From Gammaproteobacteria bacterium RIFOXYD12_FULL_61_37 (GTDB taxonomy: Bacteria; Pseudomonadota; Gammaproteobacteria; Chromatiales; Chromatiaceae), in assembly GCA_001801995.1 (NCBI GenBank), contig MGZB01000055.1:39129-103128 (forward strand): 64,000 nt of DNA, written 5' to 3'. This document shows, piece after piece, positions 9,501-16,909 of this stretch. A program made the position numbers and the translations under genes. Under the pieces are notes generated by a model. The model was not told the origin of the DNA, searched no databases, and was given only the letters and a program-made list of their open reading frames with translations. Every line of letters begins with the position of its first letter. Position 1 is the first letter of the stretch.

Positions 9501-12500
9501 AGCAATACGTCGAGTGGGGTGGGTAGGGCGCCTTTCTCCGCGCCGGCCAAATGTTCCAGCCAGTCCAGCCAGGCATTGTCGTCACCCGCGAGCCAGGGCA
9601 GCTTCGCCTCTAGGATGCATTTCATGCGCACGGAAAAATCCGCTTCCGTGCTGGTCCGCCAGAGCGCGTTCAAGCGCTGGAACCACTTGGACAGGAGGGT
9701 GGCGCTGCCCTCAGTAGTGGCAACTGTATTGGCAACCCAGGCCCGCTGTGCCTGGGAAACACGCAGCATGGTCAGGCGGGATTTCTCCACCCAGTCTGGA
9801 CAGCCCTGGCTGTTCCACAGACAGGTATCAAGCTTGTTCAGCAAGGCTCGTTCGTTATCCGGTGCTTCGAGCGCGATTCGTTCCAGAGGCTCCAGCAAGG
9901 CGTTGAACCACTGGCACAGGGGTTCGCGCGGGGTTTTCGTTTCGGCCATGATTTCCCAGGCGGCCTCGGCGAATTTTTCCCACGCCGGATTTCCCTGGTC
10001 GTCGAGGTGACGAAGAAACCAGGCCAGGCGTAGCGGATGCTCGCTCAAGCCCTTTGCGATCTCGCGGTAATCTACCTCCCTGTGATAGGTGTCCCGTTCC
10101 AGCGCTTTCATCAATTTTTGCAACAGGGCCAGGCTATCGAGGGGCTCGACGGATTCCATCCTTGGCGCCAGCCTCAGCAGCTCATCCGGGTCGACCTCGC
10201 CGTCGCACTGCATGGGCCAGAGGTCCAGTCGTGGCATCGCCCTGATCTGACTCGCCGGGGTGCTTGCATCAAACAGGTTGATGCGGCCATCTATGCCACC
10301 CGCCAGCAGGTGCCCATCGGCCATGACACACAGGGTTGTAATTGGGCCGATGTCCTCGATTAAGCCTGCCAGCCTGCCTTGCCGGTTCAGGATCAAGACA
10401 TGCGGGCCATCGCCGGCTACTACCCAGGCGCCTTCACCCGCCTTCCATGTGGGCAGCCAGGCTGCCCGGCGCAAGGACTGCCTGCAGCCGGTCAGCCAGG
10501 CAAGCCGGCCATCCCCGGCGCGCAGGCTGTAACCGACACCGCTGTTGGCGCCGCAGAACAGTTGCTGCTCCTCCGCGCTGCGGTCGTCGATCTCCAGTGC
10601 ATGGAAGTGATCCGCCCGCTTTAACCGGGTGGCGGGCTCGATCAGTTTGAACCTGACACGCCTTTGCAGGGTTTTGTCGATGGCCTCCCAGAGTAGCAGC
10701 CGCCCCTGCTCGCGCTCGATCGCCCATAACCGGGAGCTGTTGTCCTGACGCAGCATGCGAATTTGACCAAGCTCTTTACCTTCCCATACATGGAAAGGCT
10801 GTTTGTTGGGCTGTTGCAAAGGGAAATTCCAGATAGCGGGTTTTCCCTTGCTGTCAGTCCCTCCCAGCAGGATGTCCAACCCCGCAGCATGCTGGACCGG
10901 CAAGCCACAGGCAACGGCCAGGTCGCAGTGCCATTCATTAACGATCTGCAAGCGATCTTGGACTAGGCGATACAACACCAGTTCGCCCCGGTTGCTGGCC
11001 AGTAGCACATGCGGCTCGTTTGCGTGGGAGCCGGAATGGAACCCCGCCAGATTCGGGTGCACCAGCAGCGTCGTACACAATCCCTGTAGGCCGTGCATTT
11101 CGGGTTCCAGCGCTGCGACCTGCAGCCAGGGTTGGGCCGGGTCGGACGGCAGTCGCACCACACGCAGGTGCCCTGGGTGTTCCCAGAAAACAAGCAAATC
11201 ATTGGCATTGGGAAACTGGCGCAGATGCCGGATCTGCCCGGCAAAACGGGCACCACCACGCAAGCTGAGGGGGCGCACCTGGTGCATGGCCGGCAGGAGG
11301 GTTCGGCGTACCCGCAACGTGTCGTTCTGCAAACCCTCGATCGCCTGTTCCACCGTCTCCACCGCACCCAGTTTCCAGGCATCGCGCAGAAGCGGCACCC
11401 GGTCGTGGTGGCGCAGGGTATAGAGGCAGAGGCGTTCCGGTGCGTCCTCGGGCAGGCGCAGCAGGCGCAGCAGCGCGGCTAGCCGTTCGGGGTCGGGAGA
11501 GATTGTTTCAGTATTCGTGCGGGTACGCCGGGTTTCCACCCGCATCCAGGCATAGAGGCGTTTCAGCACCTGATAGTGAAAATTCGCGCGCGGGTTGGCG
11601 CCCACATCGTCCAGGTAACTGCTGGCGAGCCAGCGTTCGATCCGTGCCATTGCCTCTGTGGGGAAGCCGTCCGTGGATAGGGACAACAAGGCGCGTTCGA
11701 GCAGTAGACGATCCTGATTTCCATCACGGGTTTCCGTTTCCGGCACGTCAGCGGTGAGGTCAAACACCGTTTTCGACCATATCTCCTCCCCACTCCGAGG
11801 GCAGATCAGGCGCAGGGGACGCAGGATGGCGTGTTGGTCCATGGCCAGGAGATGACCGTCAGCGCGCCCGGTGAGGCGGATCAGCGGGGCCACGAACTGT
11901 TGCTGGAAAAGGATATGCAGGCTGCCGTCAACGTCCTTGAGGAAATAGGTCGCGCCGTCTTGTGTGCAGGCCAGGATGGCGGTCTCCCCCTCCTTCTCCG
12001 GCAGCGGCGACACCAACACGTCGTTGGCGATGCCGCCCAGCCGATCAGTGGTTTTTGCGGCTTCGCCGCCAGCAGTGACGCGGACCATACAGGCTAGGTT
12101 ACTTGCCATGTAGACGGGCATATCGATGCCTTGGGCATCTGCACCACGCACTTTGCCCAGGGGGAAATTAACCTTGAACCGCAGTCCACCGGGTTGATAA
12201 ACGGCATCGTCGCGCCAGTTTTCGCTGTCCTGGATTTCCAGTACGGCGGGCATTGCTCCCCAGGAACTGCGTTCGACACGCCGAACAGGTGCGGGCGCAG
12301 GGCGGTCTATCCAGGTCACCTGCCCGATACTGCCATCGGCATTGGTTTCCAATTGCACCAAACCGGTCTCGAATTTCAGATACACACGGGTCTGCCCGGT
12401 GAATTCGTCTTCCCTTGCGCTGATGCTCAACAAACGCCGTTCCGTGGCGATGCGTGCCTCGTTGGGTTCGATAGGCGTGGGTTCGGCCCCTGGCTCTACC

Positions 12501-12805
12501 TCGGCCTGATTGTAGTTGCCGAACCATTTCAGTAGTTGCAGGGCGGGGGGCTGTTCGTTCTGACAGGGGTAAAGTGCGAGCAAAAAACGTAGGTTTGTAT
12601 CGCGGCCCAACGGCGGTAGCAGGTAGATAAAGGAAGGCTCGCGCGGCAGCGGGCAGGGAGTGCCTTCGGGGAGCAAAAAGCGGGACTCGCCCATGCCATA
12701 TACGTCCAGCAGGTATAGGCAGGCATCGGTGCGGACTTGCGGGTCCTGGTCGCCGAGTAATTCGAGTTGCTTTTCGTAGTCGGAAAAATTGTGGTTCTCC
12801 GGCAT
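6569..12805 (-). CDS. giant beta-propeller-like protein with C-terminal ORC/STAND-like ATPase (2078 aa)
   Basis: First and largest gene of the three-gene operon. Residues ~200-850 contain many short beta-rich repeats ending in hydrophobic-LYR/LWD-like blades (HVLLASNRGELVLYRL, HLLAGGIDGRINLFDA), typical of a WD40/PQQ-like propeller. Residues ~860-1200 are helical. Around 1210-1260 is an Ig-like stretch (VELRLALTNRTPYELKL). After an uncharacterised segment, a P-loop ATPase occupies about 1690-2078: Walker A SGRRMGKTS (near 1712-1718), Walker B LLLTLDETD (near 1817-1825), sensor strand LCLVATTYP, then a helical and probable winged-helix tail. No membrane helix seen. The order sensor-first, ATPase-last is reversed relative to Avs proteins. 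Likely a large sensor/switch; its ligand is unknown. Domain calls are by eye. Confidence 0.65.
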   Translation of the reverse strand: MPENHNFSDYEKQLELLGDQDPQVRTDACLYLLDVYGMGESRFLLPEGTPCPLPREPSFIYLLPPLGRDTNLRFLLALYPCQNEQPPALQLLKWFGNYNQAEVEPGAEPTPIEPNEARIATERRLLSISAREDEFTGQTRVYLKFETGLVQLETNADGSIGQVTWIDRPAPAPVRRVERSSWGAMPAVLEIQDSENWRDDAVYQPGGLRFKVNFPLGKVRGADAQGIDMPVYMASNLACMVRVTAGGEAAKTTDRLGGIANDVLVSPLPEKEGETAILACTQDGATYFLKDVDGSLHILFQQQFVAPLIRLTGRADGHLLAMDQHAILRPLRLICPRSGEEIWSKTVFDLTADVPETETRDGNQDRLLLERALLSLSTDGFPTEAMARIERWLASSYLDDVGANPRANFHYQVLKRLYAWMRVETRRTRTNTETISPDPERLAALLRLLRLPEDAPERLCLYTLRHHDRVPLLRDAWKLGAVETVEQAIEGLQNDTLRVRRTLLPAMHQVRPLSLRGGARFAGQIRHLRQFPNANDLLVFWEHPGHLRVVRLPSDPAQPWLQVAALEPEMHGLQGLCTTLLVHPNLAGFHSGSHANEPHVLLASNRGELVLYRLVQDRLQIVNEWHCDLAVACGLPVQHAAGLDILLGGTDSKGKPAIWNFPLQQPNKQPFHVWEGKELGQIRMLRQDNSSRLWAIEREQGRLLLWEAIDKTLQRRVRFKLIEPATRLKRADHFHALEIDDRSAEEQQLFCGANSGVGYSLRAGDGRLAWLTGCRQSLRRAAWLPTWKAGEGAWVVAGDGPHVLILNRQGRLAGLIEDIGPITTLCVMADGHLLAGGIDGRINLFDASTPASQIRAMPRLDLWPMQCDGEVDPDELLRLAPRMESVEPLDSLALLQKLMKALERDTYHREVDYREIAKGLSEHPLRLAWFLRHLDDQGNPAWEKFAEAAWEIMAETKTPREPLCQWFNALLEPLERIALEAPDNERALLNKLDTCLWNSQGCPDWVEKSRLTMLRVSQAQRAWVANTVATTEGSATLLSKWFQRLNALWRTSTEADFSVRMKCILEAKLPWLAGDDNAWLDWLEHLAGAEKGALPTPLDVLLAPSLSPLVPGQIDALSSLWPDTPGWRIWVEELGQRLRHWREKQQATLPFAWEERQALTQIGGHVWTSPFRLDDHPLLALLWPRLRDAWRRLLEQRQNQLDEKALSEDQPHINLSCQDRWLEGGQVELRLALTNRTPYELKLAKVYWSGQPLQIPAFTLAESRSPAELTIPLGTTELSELSGRLRLEFRDQMRSRLSVLEHTIRATRDVDAFTSEPEWQPTWKRLSRLLDARRPLYWLQGHVWPSREHTRLAYLVRTKYGVDVYARAIKRLGEVPDEHTTVFSPDLALGASSARLLEEVHALFHGSTGSRLDWAAMSCWRMARPGEWSVALELALARYLLPAEQIRRLLARLLGGTHEYRLAELESELAGLPVEALGAWCMGETLYVGQAEAMAYYADNASAMGWAFWQAVDPSAVPLEEEARFLGADIGKVEDNRQRRQAVYPLFGQDMKLRERGAQVLLESFGGKALASGGVWRSDTPVELHYVDYPHLYLVMPDTSPQQRGKLEKQSPGLWLALDDTKGRLPGRVLSLQQDDVLRLVQTPRVQIRAVLNQIAARRASVDPVHVFRTSGGMPGDMVTKHFHGRDEQLAALHACLRAADQGSGAALIVSGRRMGKTSLRQRLEFDLGNSPEARPFVHINCEGMVEQRGLSLSYWFWRQFRTEVENVKKTPAWQSLPTLKWVWTDDKKENADRAQAQLQEIETWLDEVKRKSSHALLLTLDETDWLVRFDALEAPRQSVFPVFSVLRRLIQCGRLCLVATTYPYGLGERGSLNILQETAGTPLYNTFTDVLYLPPWEEATAWAFLRDRLAGLGITLPLRYRDEAWRLTRGVPWVVHALGLALCSGTETGRRLVLPDNWRQTREQVAKQVRTQMQATVIKEVEAADHKYRLGLGEGRLWTALLTVTGKTSTERPGFSTKELVVELHGPHWDETALSHLDVVLRGFASSIVLEGDAERDRYHYPAPLLQVVADLEANPL

Positions 12806-13213
12806 GGTACGCTCCTTCGATTTGCATTTCCCATCCCCACATGGCGAGTGGGATATTCAAGGCGATTCTATGACGGAATGATCCAGATCGATACGGGTCA
12901 GAGCTCAGCATTACGCCGAAAACGAGGGGAAAAGAGGGAAAAATGGACAGCTCTAACATTCCAACACGGCTCCCCGTCTTCCTTTCCTGTCCTGTTTTCT
13001 TCATCTTGCATCTTCCTACCTCACCCCTGCCGTTGAGCAGGGGCGTGATGAGGCCGGTGACACCGTCCAGGTGTTGCAGGATACGGTGCATCTCGGATGG
13101 TGGGGGGCGTCCGGAAATGGGGAGAGAGTCGAAGAACTAGCCACGTCGCCGTTTTACCCCAGTCTCTTTTTCAGCACTTCGTAAAGCCTAAAACATTGCC
13201 TGTCCGTCAGCTC
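12806..13213. other. 408-bp intergenic region between divergent units
   Basis: Separates the minus-strand three-gene operon from the plus-strand higBA operon, so it must hold the promoter of the former, though I see no strong sigma-70 hexamer pair. A short palindromic stretch around 13020-13050 (CCCCTGCCGTTGAGCAGGGG) could form a stem-loop. No convincing gene. Confidence 0.5.
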
Positions 13214-13246
13214 ACGCTTTACAGTAGTCAATCGACGCTTTACACT
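13214..13246 (+). promoter_or_regulatory. higBA promoter with two phased direct repeats (putative HigA operator)
   Basis: -35 TTTACA (13218-13223), 17-nt spacer, -10 TACACT (13241-13246). The 10-mer ACGCTTTACA occurs twice, at 13214-13223 and 13234-13243, exactly 20 bp apart, so both copies face the same side of the helix and each covers one promoter hexamer. A start 7 nt after the -10 falls on the A of the higB ATG (13253), predicting a leaderless or nearly leaderless transcript. Autorepression by HigA is known for the family; the site assignment is inference. Confidence 0.7.
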
Positions 13247-13252
13247 TTACCC

Positions 13253-13528
13253 ATGATTTCAAGCTACCGCTATAAGGGTTTGCGCGAGCTGGCTGAAACC
13301 GGCAGGTCAGCGAGGGTGCTGAGCGATCTTGTGGCGCGCCTGGTTCGCAGGCTGGATGCGTTGGCTGCGGCCAAAACTCCGGAAGCGCTGAACATTCCGG
13401 GCTTCGATTTTCACGGACTACAAGGCGTTCCCAAGCGCTATAGCTTGCGTATAAACGGGCCATGGTGCCTGACCTTCGGCTGGGAGGGAGAAAATGCCAT
13501 GGATGTCGATCTGGAAAATTATCACTGA
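13253..13528 (+). CDS. higB: HigB-family ribosome-dependent toxin (91 aa)
   Basis: RelE-superfamily toxin that cleaves mRNA on the ribosome. Family marks: N-terminal helices with LAETGRSARV, then ALNIPGFDFHGLQG and RYSLRINGPWCLTFGWEG, closing VDLENYH with the usual C-terminal His. Length is typical. The open frame extends upstream to 13097, but the promoter lies within that extension, so the ATG at 13253 is the start. It directly follows the -10 region and has no separate ribosome binding site, consistent with leaderless initiation. The antitoxin gene follows after 11 nt. Confidence 0.88.
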   Translation: MISSYRYKGLRELAETGRSARVLSDLVARLVRRLDALAAAKTPEALNIPGFDFHGLQGVPKRYSLRINGPWCLTFGWEGENAMDVDLENYH

Positions 13529-13539
13529 GGAGACCGGAC

Positions 13540-13839
13540 ATGAATACAGCACCGTGCCCGACCCATCCGGGCGAGATTCTGCGGGAAGACAGTTTGCCGT
13601 CGATGGGCTTGTCTGTGGCGGCCTTCGCCCGCGCGCTTGGCGTATCGCGCCAGATGGTGCATGGCATTCTGGCCGAGCGTTCGGCAGTGTCGCCGGAGAT
13701 GGCGTTGCGTCTGGGGGCGTTTTTCGGCAATGGCCCGCAGTTGTGGATCGATATGCAGACGCGCCGCGATCTGTGGCTGGCCGGACAGAGCATTTCTGGC
13801 CATTTGCCCAAGGTATACCGGGCTCCGGCGAGCCCGTAG
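13540..13839 (+). CDS. higA: HigA-family antitoxin, XRE helix-turn-helix (99 aa)
   Basis: Antitoxin and autorepressor of higB. The N-terminus HPGEILREDSLPSMGLSVA and the helix-turn-helix FARALGVSRQMVHGILAER are characteristic of the HigA/VapI-type family. The C-terminal helix (FFGNGPQLWIDMQTRRDLWL) is also typical. ATG 13540 has GAGGAG 8-10 nt upstream, inside the end of higB. It probably binds the repeated 10-mer upstream of higB. Complete and apparently functional. Confidence 0.9.
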   Translation: MNTAPCPTHPGEILREDSLPSMGLSVAAFARALGVSRQMVHGILAERSAVSPEMALRLGAFFGNGPQLWIDMQTRRDLWLAGQSISGHLPKVYRAPASP

Positions 13840-13872
13840 GGTGAGGCACGAACCGCGCCGCATGCCGCGACT

Positions 13873-13901
13873 GGTGCGGTTCGCAGGCTCAACGCATCCT
13901 A
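13873..13901. repeat. dispersed intergenic stem-loop repeat, copy 1
   Basis: Core TGCGGTTCGCAGG followed by CTCAACGCATCC. It matches 39811-39838 almost base for base, and a more diverged copy lies in 18868-18956. REP-like element; no coding capacity. Confidence 0.6.
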
Positions 13902-13950
13902 TGGAACTGTTGCAGCCCGGTAAATGAAACATCAACCAACCGATGGACTC

Positions 13951-14024
13951 TGTAGGCTGGATAAGCGTAGCGCATCCCGCATCACCGCCGGTAAGGTGGA
14001 TGCGCTACGCTTATCCACCCTACA
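13951..14024. repeat. REP-like inverted repeat with 27-nt arms
   Basis: Arms 13951-13977 and 13998-14024 are complementary at 26 of 27 positions around a 20-nt loop. The core GATAAGCGTAGCGCATCC is a widespread proteobacterial intergenic repeat type. It lies between the convergent higA and diguanylate cyclase genes, so it may serve as a bidirectional transcript end as well. Confidence 0.75.
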
Positions 14025-14043
14025 TTCTTCGCATTCCAGCCCC

Positions 14044-15051
14044 CTACAGCGGGGGGCTGAAAACTGTCACCTTATTTCTTCCGGTCTTCTTCGAGGCATA
14101 GAGGGCCTGGTCCGCCTTGTTGATGAAATCCGTCAGAACCGTCTCCTGATAGCCCCCCTCCTTTACCTCAAGGACATCGCTGACGCCCAGGCTGGCGGTG
14201 ATCGCGATGGGACCCTTCTCTGTCTGGATGGGTGCGTTCTCGATGCGGCCCCGCAGTTTCTCGGCCACATTGGCGGCCTCCGCCGCCAGGGTCTCGGGTA
14301 ACAGAACGATGAACTCCTCGCCCCCGTAGCGGGCCGCGATGTCCGTGGTCCTCACCAGGGACTTTGTGATGCGGGCGATCTCCTGGAGCACCACGTCGCC
14401 GATGGTGTGTCCGTAGGTATCGTTGACGCGCTTGAAGAAGTCGATGTCGAGCATGAGGACCGAGAGTGGCCGCGAGTACCGGATTGCCCGGCGAATCTCG
14501 CTTTCCGCGAGCTGGTTGAAATGCCGCCGGTTGTAGAGGCCCGTCAGCGAGTCGGTGGTGGCCAGATGCCTCAGTATCTCTTCCCGCTCCAGCAGCGCCG
14601 CCTCGGTATGCTTGCGGATGGCGATCTCCTTGAGCAGTTCCTTGTTGCTCTTGCTGAGTTCCGTATCCTTGTCCACAAGTTCCTTCAGCGTCCGGTCGAG
14701 CTGCATCACCATGGCGTTGAAGGACTGGGCGAATTCACCCATGAATTCCACGCGCTGGGTGAAGTCCCCCGAAGCCACCATCTTCGTCTGCCAGGTCAGG
14801 TGCCTGAGATTGGCCTGGAGGGCCTTGAGGGTGCCCCCCATGTATCCCTTGAAGGGGACCGGCCTCGTCAGGTCGCCGTTGGCGGCGGCGTACAGCAATT
14901 CCCGGAGGGAGACGAGCCGGGCGTGGAGGGTTTGAAGGGATTCCACCGATGCATAGCGTTCCGGTAGCTCGGGCGGACTGCCGAGCGAGATGACATCGAG
15001 CAGGAGGTGCGAAACCTCCTCGACTATTTCATGGGTATTTTCAGGCAACAT
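14044..15051 (-). CDS. diguanylate cyclase (GGDEF) with N-terminal HAMP-like region
   Basis: Makes c-di-GMP from two GTP. The C-terminal GGDEF domain has the active-site form GGEEF. The allosteric inhibition site RTTD lies exactly five residues before it, so feedback control is expected. The middle contains a HAMP-like segment (GDFTQRVEFMGEF, FNAMVMQL) and a coiled-coil linker up to LLEREEIL. No membrane helix is visible, so it is probably cytosolic. I start at 15051 because the longer frame would overlap the upstream V4R gene by over 100 bases. Gap to that gene is 28 nt, so the two form an operon and the V4R protein is its likely input. Confidence 0.88.
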   Translation of the reverse strand: MLPENTHEIVEEVSHLLLDVISLGSPPELPERYASVESLQTLHARLVSLRELLYAAANGDLTRPVPFKGYMGGTLKALQANLRHLTWQTKMVASGDFTQRVEFMGEFAQSFNAMVMQLDRTLKELVDKDTELSKSNKELLKEIAIRKHTEAALLEREEILRHLATTDSLTGLYNRRHFNQLAESEIRRAIRYSRPLSVLMLDIDFFKRVNDTYGHTIGDVVLQEIARITKSLVRTTDIAARYGGEEFIVLLPETLAAEAANVAEKLRGRIENAPIQTEKGPIAITASLGVSDVLEVKEGGYQETVLTDFINKADQALYASKKTGRNKVTVFSPPL

Positions 15052-15079
15052 TCCAGAAACCCTGATGTACGGCGATGCG

Positions 15080-15598
15080 TCAATCCACGACCTGGGCGGT
15101 AAACCGGCAGGTCCTGTCGCCGGTACACCAGCAGTCGATCTCCTTAACCTTGAAGGATTTGCCGGTATAGCTTTCGAGTATCCCGGTGATAAAGCCTTCG
15201 TCATAGGTGCAGATCTCGTAACCCAGTTCGGGCAGACCCGAACAGTCCAGATCCTCGGAGACGGTCAGAATGAACGATCCGGCCTCCAGATCGGCCTGCT
15301 CGACACGCAGGATGCCGATCTCCTCTTCCCGGAGCACGGTCTGGAGCTTCTTCACGAAATCGTTGAAATCCTCGGACGGCGGCAGGGCGTTCTTGTAGAA
15401 CTCGGAGCCCGCCAGTTTGCCGGCCTCGTAAAAGATCTCTTCCGTCTTCTCCGAGCCCAGGCGCTGTTCGAGCACATCTCTGAAGGTGAACTGCATGAGC
15501 CGGTAAACGGCGAGGCGGGTGGAGAGGCCCAGATTCGGGCGGCCCTTTGCGATATCCCCCAGTAATTCCCATGAAAACTCATACTTTCTGCTGGTCAT
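15080..15598 (-). CDS. V4R-domain sensor protein (172 aa)
   Basis: Single V4R (4-vinyl reductase) domain protein, related in fold to heme-NO/small-molecule binding domains. Recognisable signs are the N-terminal helical segment (RLAVYRLMQFTFRDVLEQRL), the AGKLAGSEFYKN helix, and the conserved C-terminal EIDCWCTGDRTCRF, whose Cys residues could hold a metal. The start at 15598 has AGAGAGG about 7 nt upstream; an upstream in-frame start at 15640 lacks it. Immediately upstream of a GGDEF gene, it is likely its ligand sensor. Ligand unknown. Confidence 0.82.
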   Translation of the reverse strand: MTSRKYEFSWELLGDIAKGRPNLGLSTRLAVYRLMQFTFRDVLEQRLGSEKTEEIFYEAGKLAGSEFYKNALPPSEDFNDFVKKLQTVLREEEIGILRVEQADLEAGSFILTVSEDLDCSGLPELGYEICTYDEGFITGILESYTGKSFKVKEIDCWCTGDRTCRFTAQVVD

Positions 15599-15672
15599 TT
15601 GACACCTCTCTTTCCTAAGCGGCTGTGTTTGGCTATCCACCCTGTTTCCCAGGCTATCAGGCCGGACCGGGA

Positions 15673-15712
15673 GCAGGGCTTAGCATGAGGATAGCAGCAA
15701 AACCAGGAGCTA
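15673..15712. repeat. about 40-bp dispersed repeat, copy 2
   Basis: Contains CAGGGCTTAGCATGAGGATA and GCAGCAAAACC; matches 3551-3590 with few differences. Lies upstream of the minus-strand V4R gene. It may be a shared regulatory region or an inert repeat. Confidence 0.55.
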
Positions 15713-15786
15713 GAAGGTCAGCCCTGAATTGGCGCATGCGGGGATAGGGAGGGGGGAGCGGTCCATCCCTGGACCCGTTCAGGGGA

Positions 15787-16230
15787 TCAGCTCGCTGCTT
15801 TCCAGGAGCCGTCGGGTTGACGGCAGGCGGTGCCGCGGACGACATCGGCGCGGCCGTCGATGATCGCCTTGGTGGTGTATTCGCGGCAGGCGCCGGTACT
15901 GCCCTGGTAGCTGCGGGTCGGGGTGACGGTGTAGCTGTGGCCTGAATCGGGATTGCGCCAGGTGCTGGCCTCGCCGGTCCGGTTGTTTTCCAGCGCCCGG
16001 TCGGCTTGCATGCGGTCGTTGTCGTCCATTTTCTGGCCGATGTTTCCACCGATGTAGGCGCCCGCCAAGGCCCCCAGGCCCGTCATGATGACCTTGCCGG
16101 TACCCCCGCCGAATTGGCTGCCGAGCGCGCCGCCCACTAGTCCGCCGACCACGGTGCCCTGGTCGCGCTTGGTACAGGCCGCGAGCAGGGAAACGGACAG
16201 CAGGGCTACAATCATTGCGCGTTTATTCAA
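15787..16230 (-). CDS. glycine-zipper 2TM outer-membrane lipoprotein (147 aa)
   Basis: Begins with a lipoprotein signal, MNKRAMIVALLSVSLLAAC, with the lipobox LAAC. Acylation is predicted at Cys19. Next comes the glycine-rich double segment VVGGLVGGALGSQFGGGTG...GALAGAYIGG (residues ~27-65), the glycine-zipper 2TM domain of the 17-kDa surface antigen family. The C-terminal half (SYTVTPTRSYQG, CREYTTKAIIDG, GTACRQPDGSW) is a small beta domain with two Cys often seen in this family. Probably a structural lipoprotein. Monocistronic; nearest genes lie over 90 nt away. Confidence 0.85.
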   Translation of the reverse strand: MNKRAMIVALLSVSLLAACTKRDQGTVVGGLVGGALGSQFGGGTGKVIMTGLGALAGAYIGGNIGQKMDDNDRMQADRALENNRTGEASTWRNPDSGHSYTVTPTRSYQGSTGACREYTTKAIIDGRADVVRGTACRQPDGSWKAAS

Positions 16231-16323
16231 GTTAATTCTCCTGGGATGGTTTCTAAATCAATTTTGGCCTGAAATGCTTTTCAGACCCTCTGAAGACAAT
16301 CGAAGTTCCGGCGCTTTGGGCGA

Positions 16324-16812
16324 TCAGCGCCGCAGACGCCATGCGGGGATGTCGAAGCGATCGATCAGCCGATGTTCCAGCAGCCAGTCGCGGGCGTCCT
16401 CTGCGTCGCCCTCGAACCAGACCCGCGCCGAGCCCAGGCGGAAGGTATAGCCCCAGGTGTCCATGTCCCGCATCATCCGGTCGCGGCCCATGCCGCCGAT
16501 GTGATCGGCCAGCAGGATCTGGAGATAGCAGACCCCGTTTTCCTCCACGAATTCGCCCCCCGCGTCGGTATGCAAGGCGGACCGGCGTTCCTGGTCCATG
16601 CAGATGAAGTGGCAACCCTCGTGAAGCAGGGAGTGGACCGGCGTGTCCGGGCGAATGTAAAGGCTGTGGCCGACGAGGCCCGCCTCGGGCGGGCCGAAAT
16701 AGCTGCCGGGTATCTCTGCCTCCGGCCCCAGCACGATGAGGTTGATCTCGTAGCGTCGGCAGAGGGCGGCGATATCGGTGTGATTGCTGTCAGAATAGCG
16801 GAGTATATCCAT
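16324..16812 (-). CDS. putative zinc-binding protein with HExxH-like motif (162 aa)
   Basis: I cannot name the family. HEGCH at residues 64-68 follows a helix start (VHSLLHEGCHF), as in zincin metalloproteases. A third ligand might be in DAGGEFVEENG (~82-92), which fits a Glu further along the chain. No signal peptide or membrane segment. Product may be a small cytosolic metalloprotease-like protein or a relic that keeps only metal binding. Transcribed divergently from the acyltransferase-like gene. Confidence 0.6.
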   Translation of the reverse strand: MDILRYSDSNHTDIAALCRRYEINLIVLGPEAEIPGSYFGPPEAGLVGHSLYIRPDTPVHSLLHEGCHFICMDQERRSALHTDAGGEFVEENGVCYLQILLADHIGGMGRDRMMRDMDTWGYTFRLGSARVWFEGDAEDARDWLLEHRLIDRFDIPAWRLRR

Positions 16813-16909
16813 GGGGCTTGCGGCTGCGGCTCGTCAACGGGCTGGAGATTATTTCATACCCTTCCACACAGCCTATAATCAAACATCAACAGCAAAAAAA
16901 CCTACCCGA

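Noticed and set aside
13097-13252. Longer HigB start at 13097
   Set aside because: The extension covers the promoter and repeated operator, and the family N-terminus begins at 13253.
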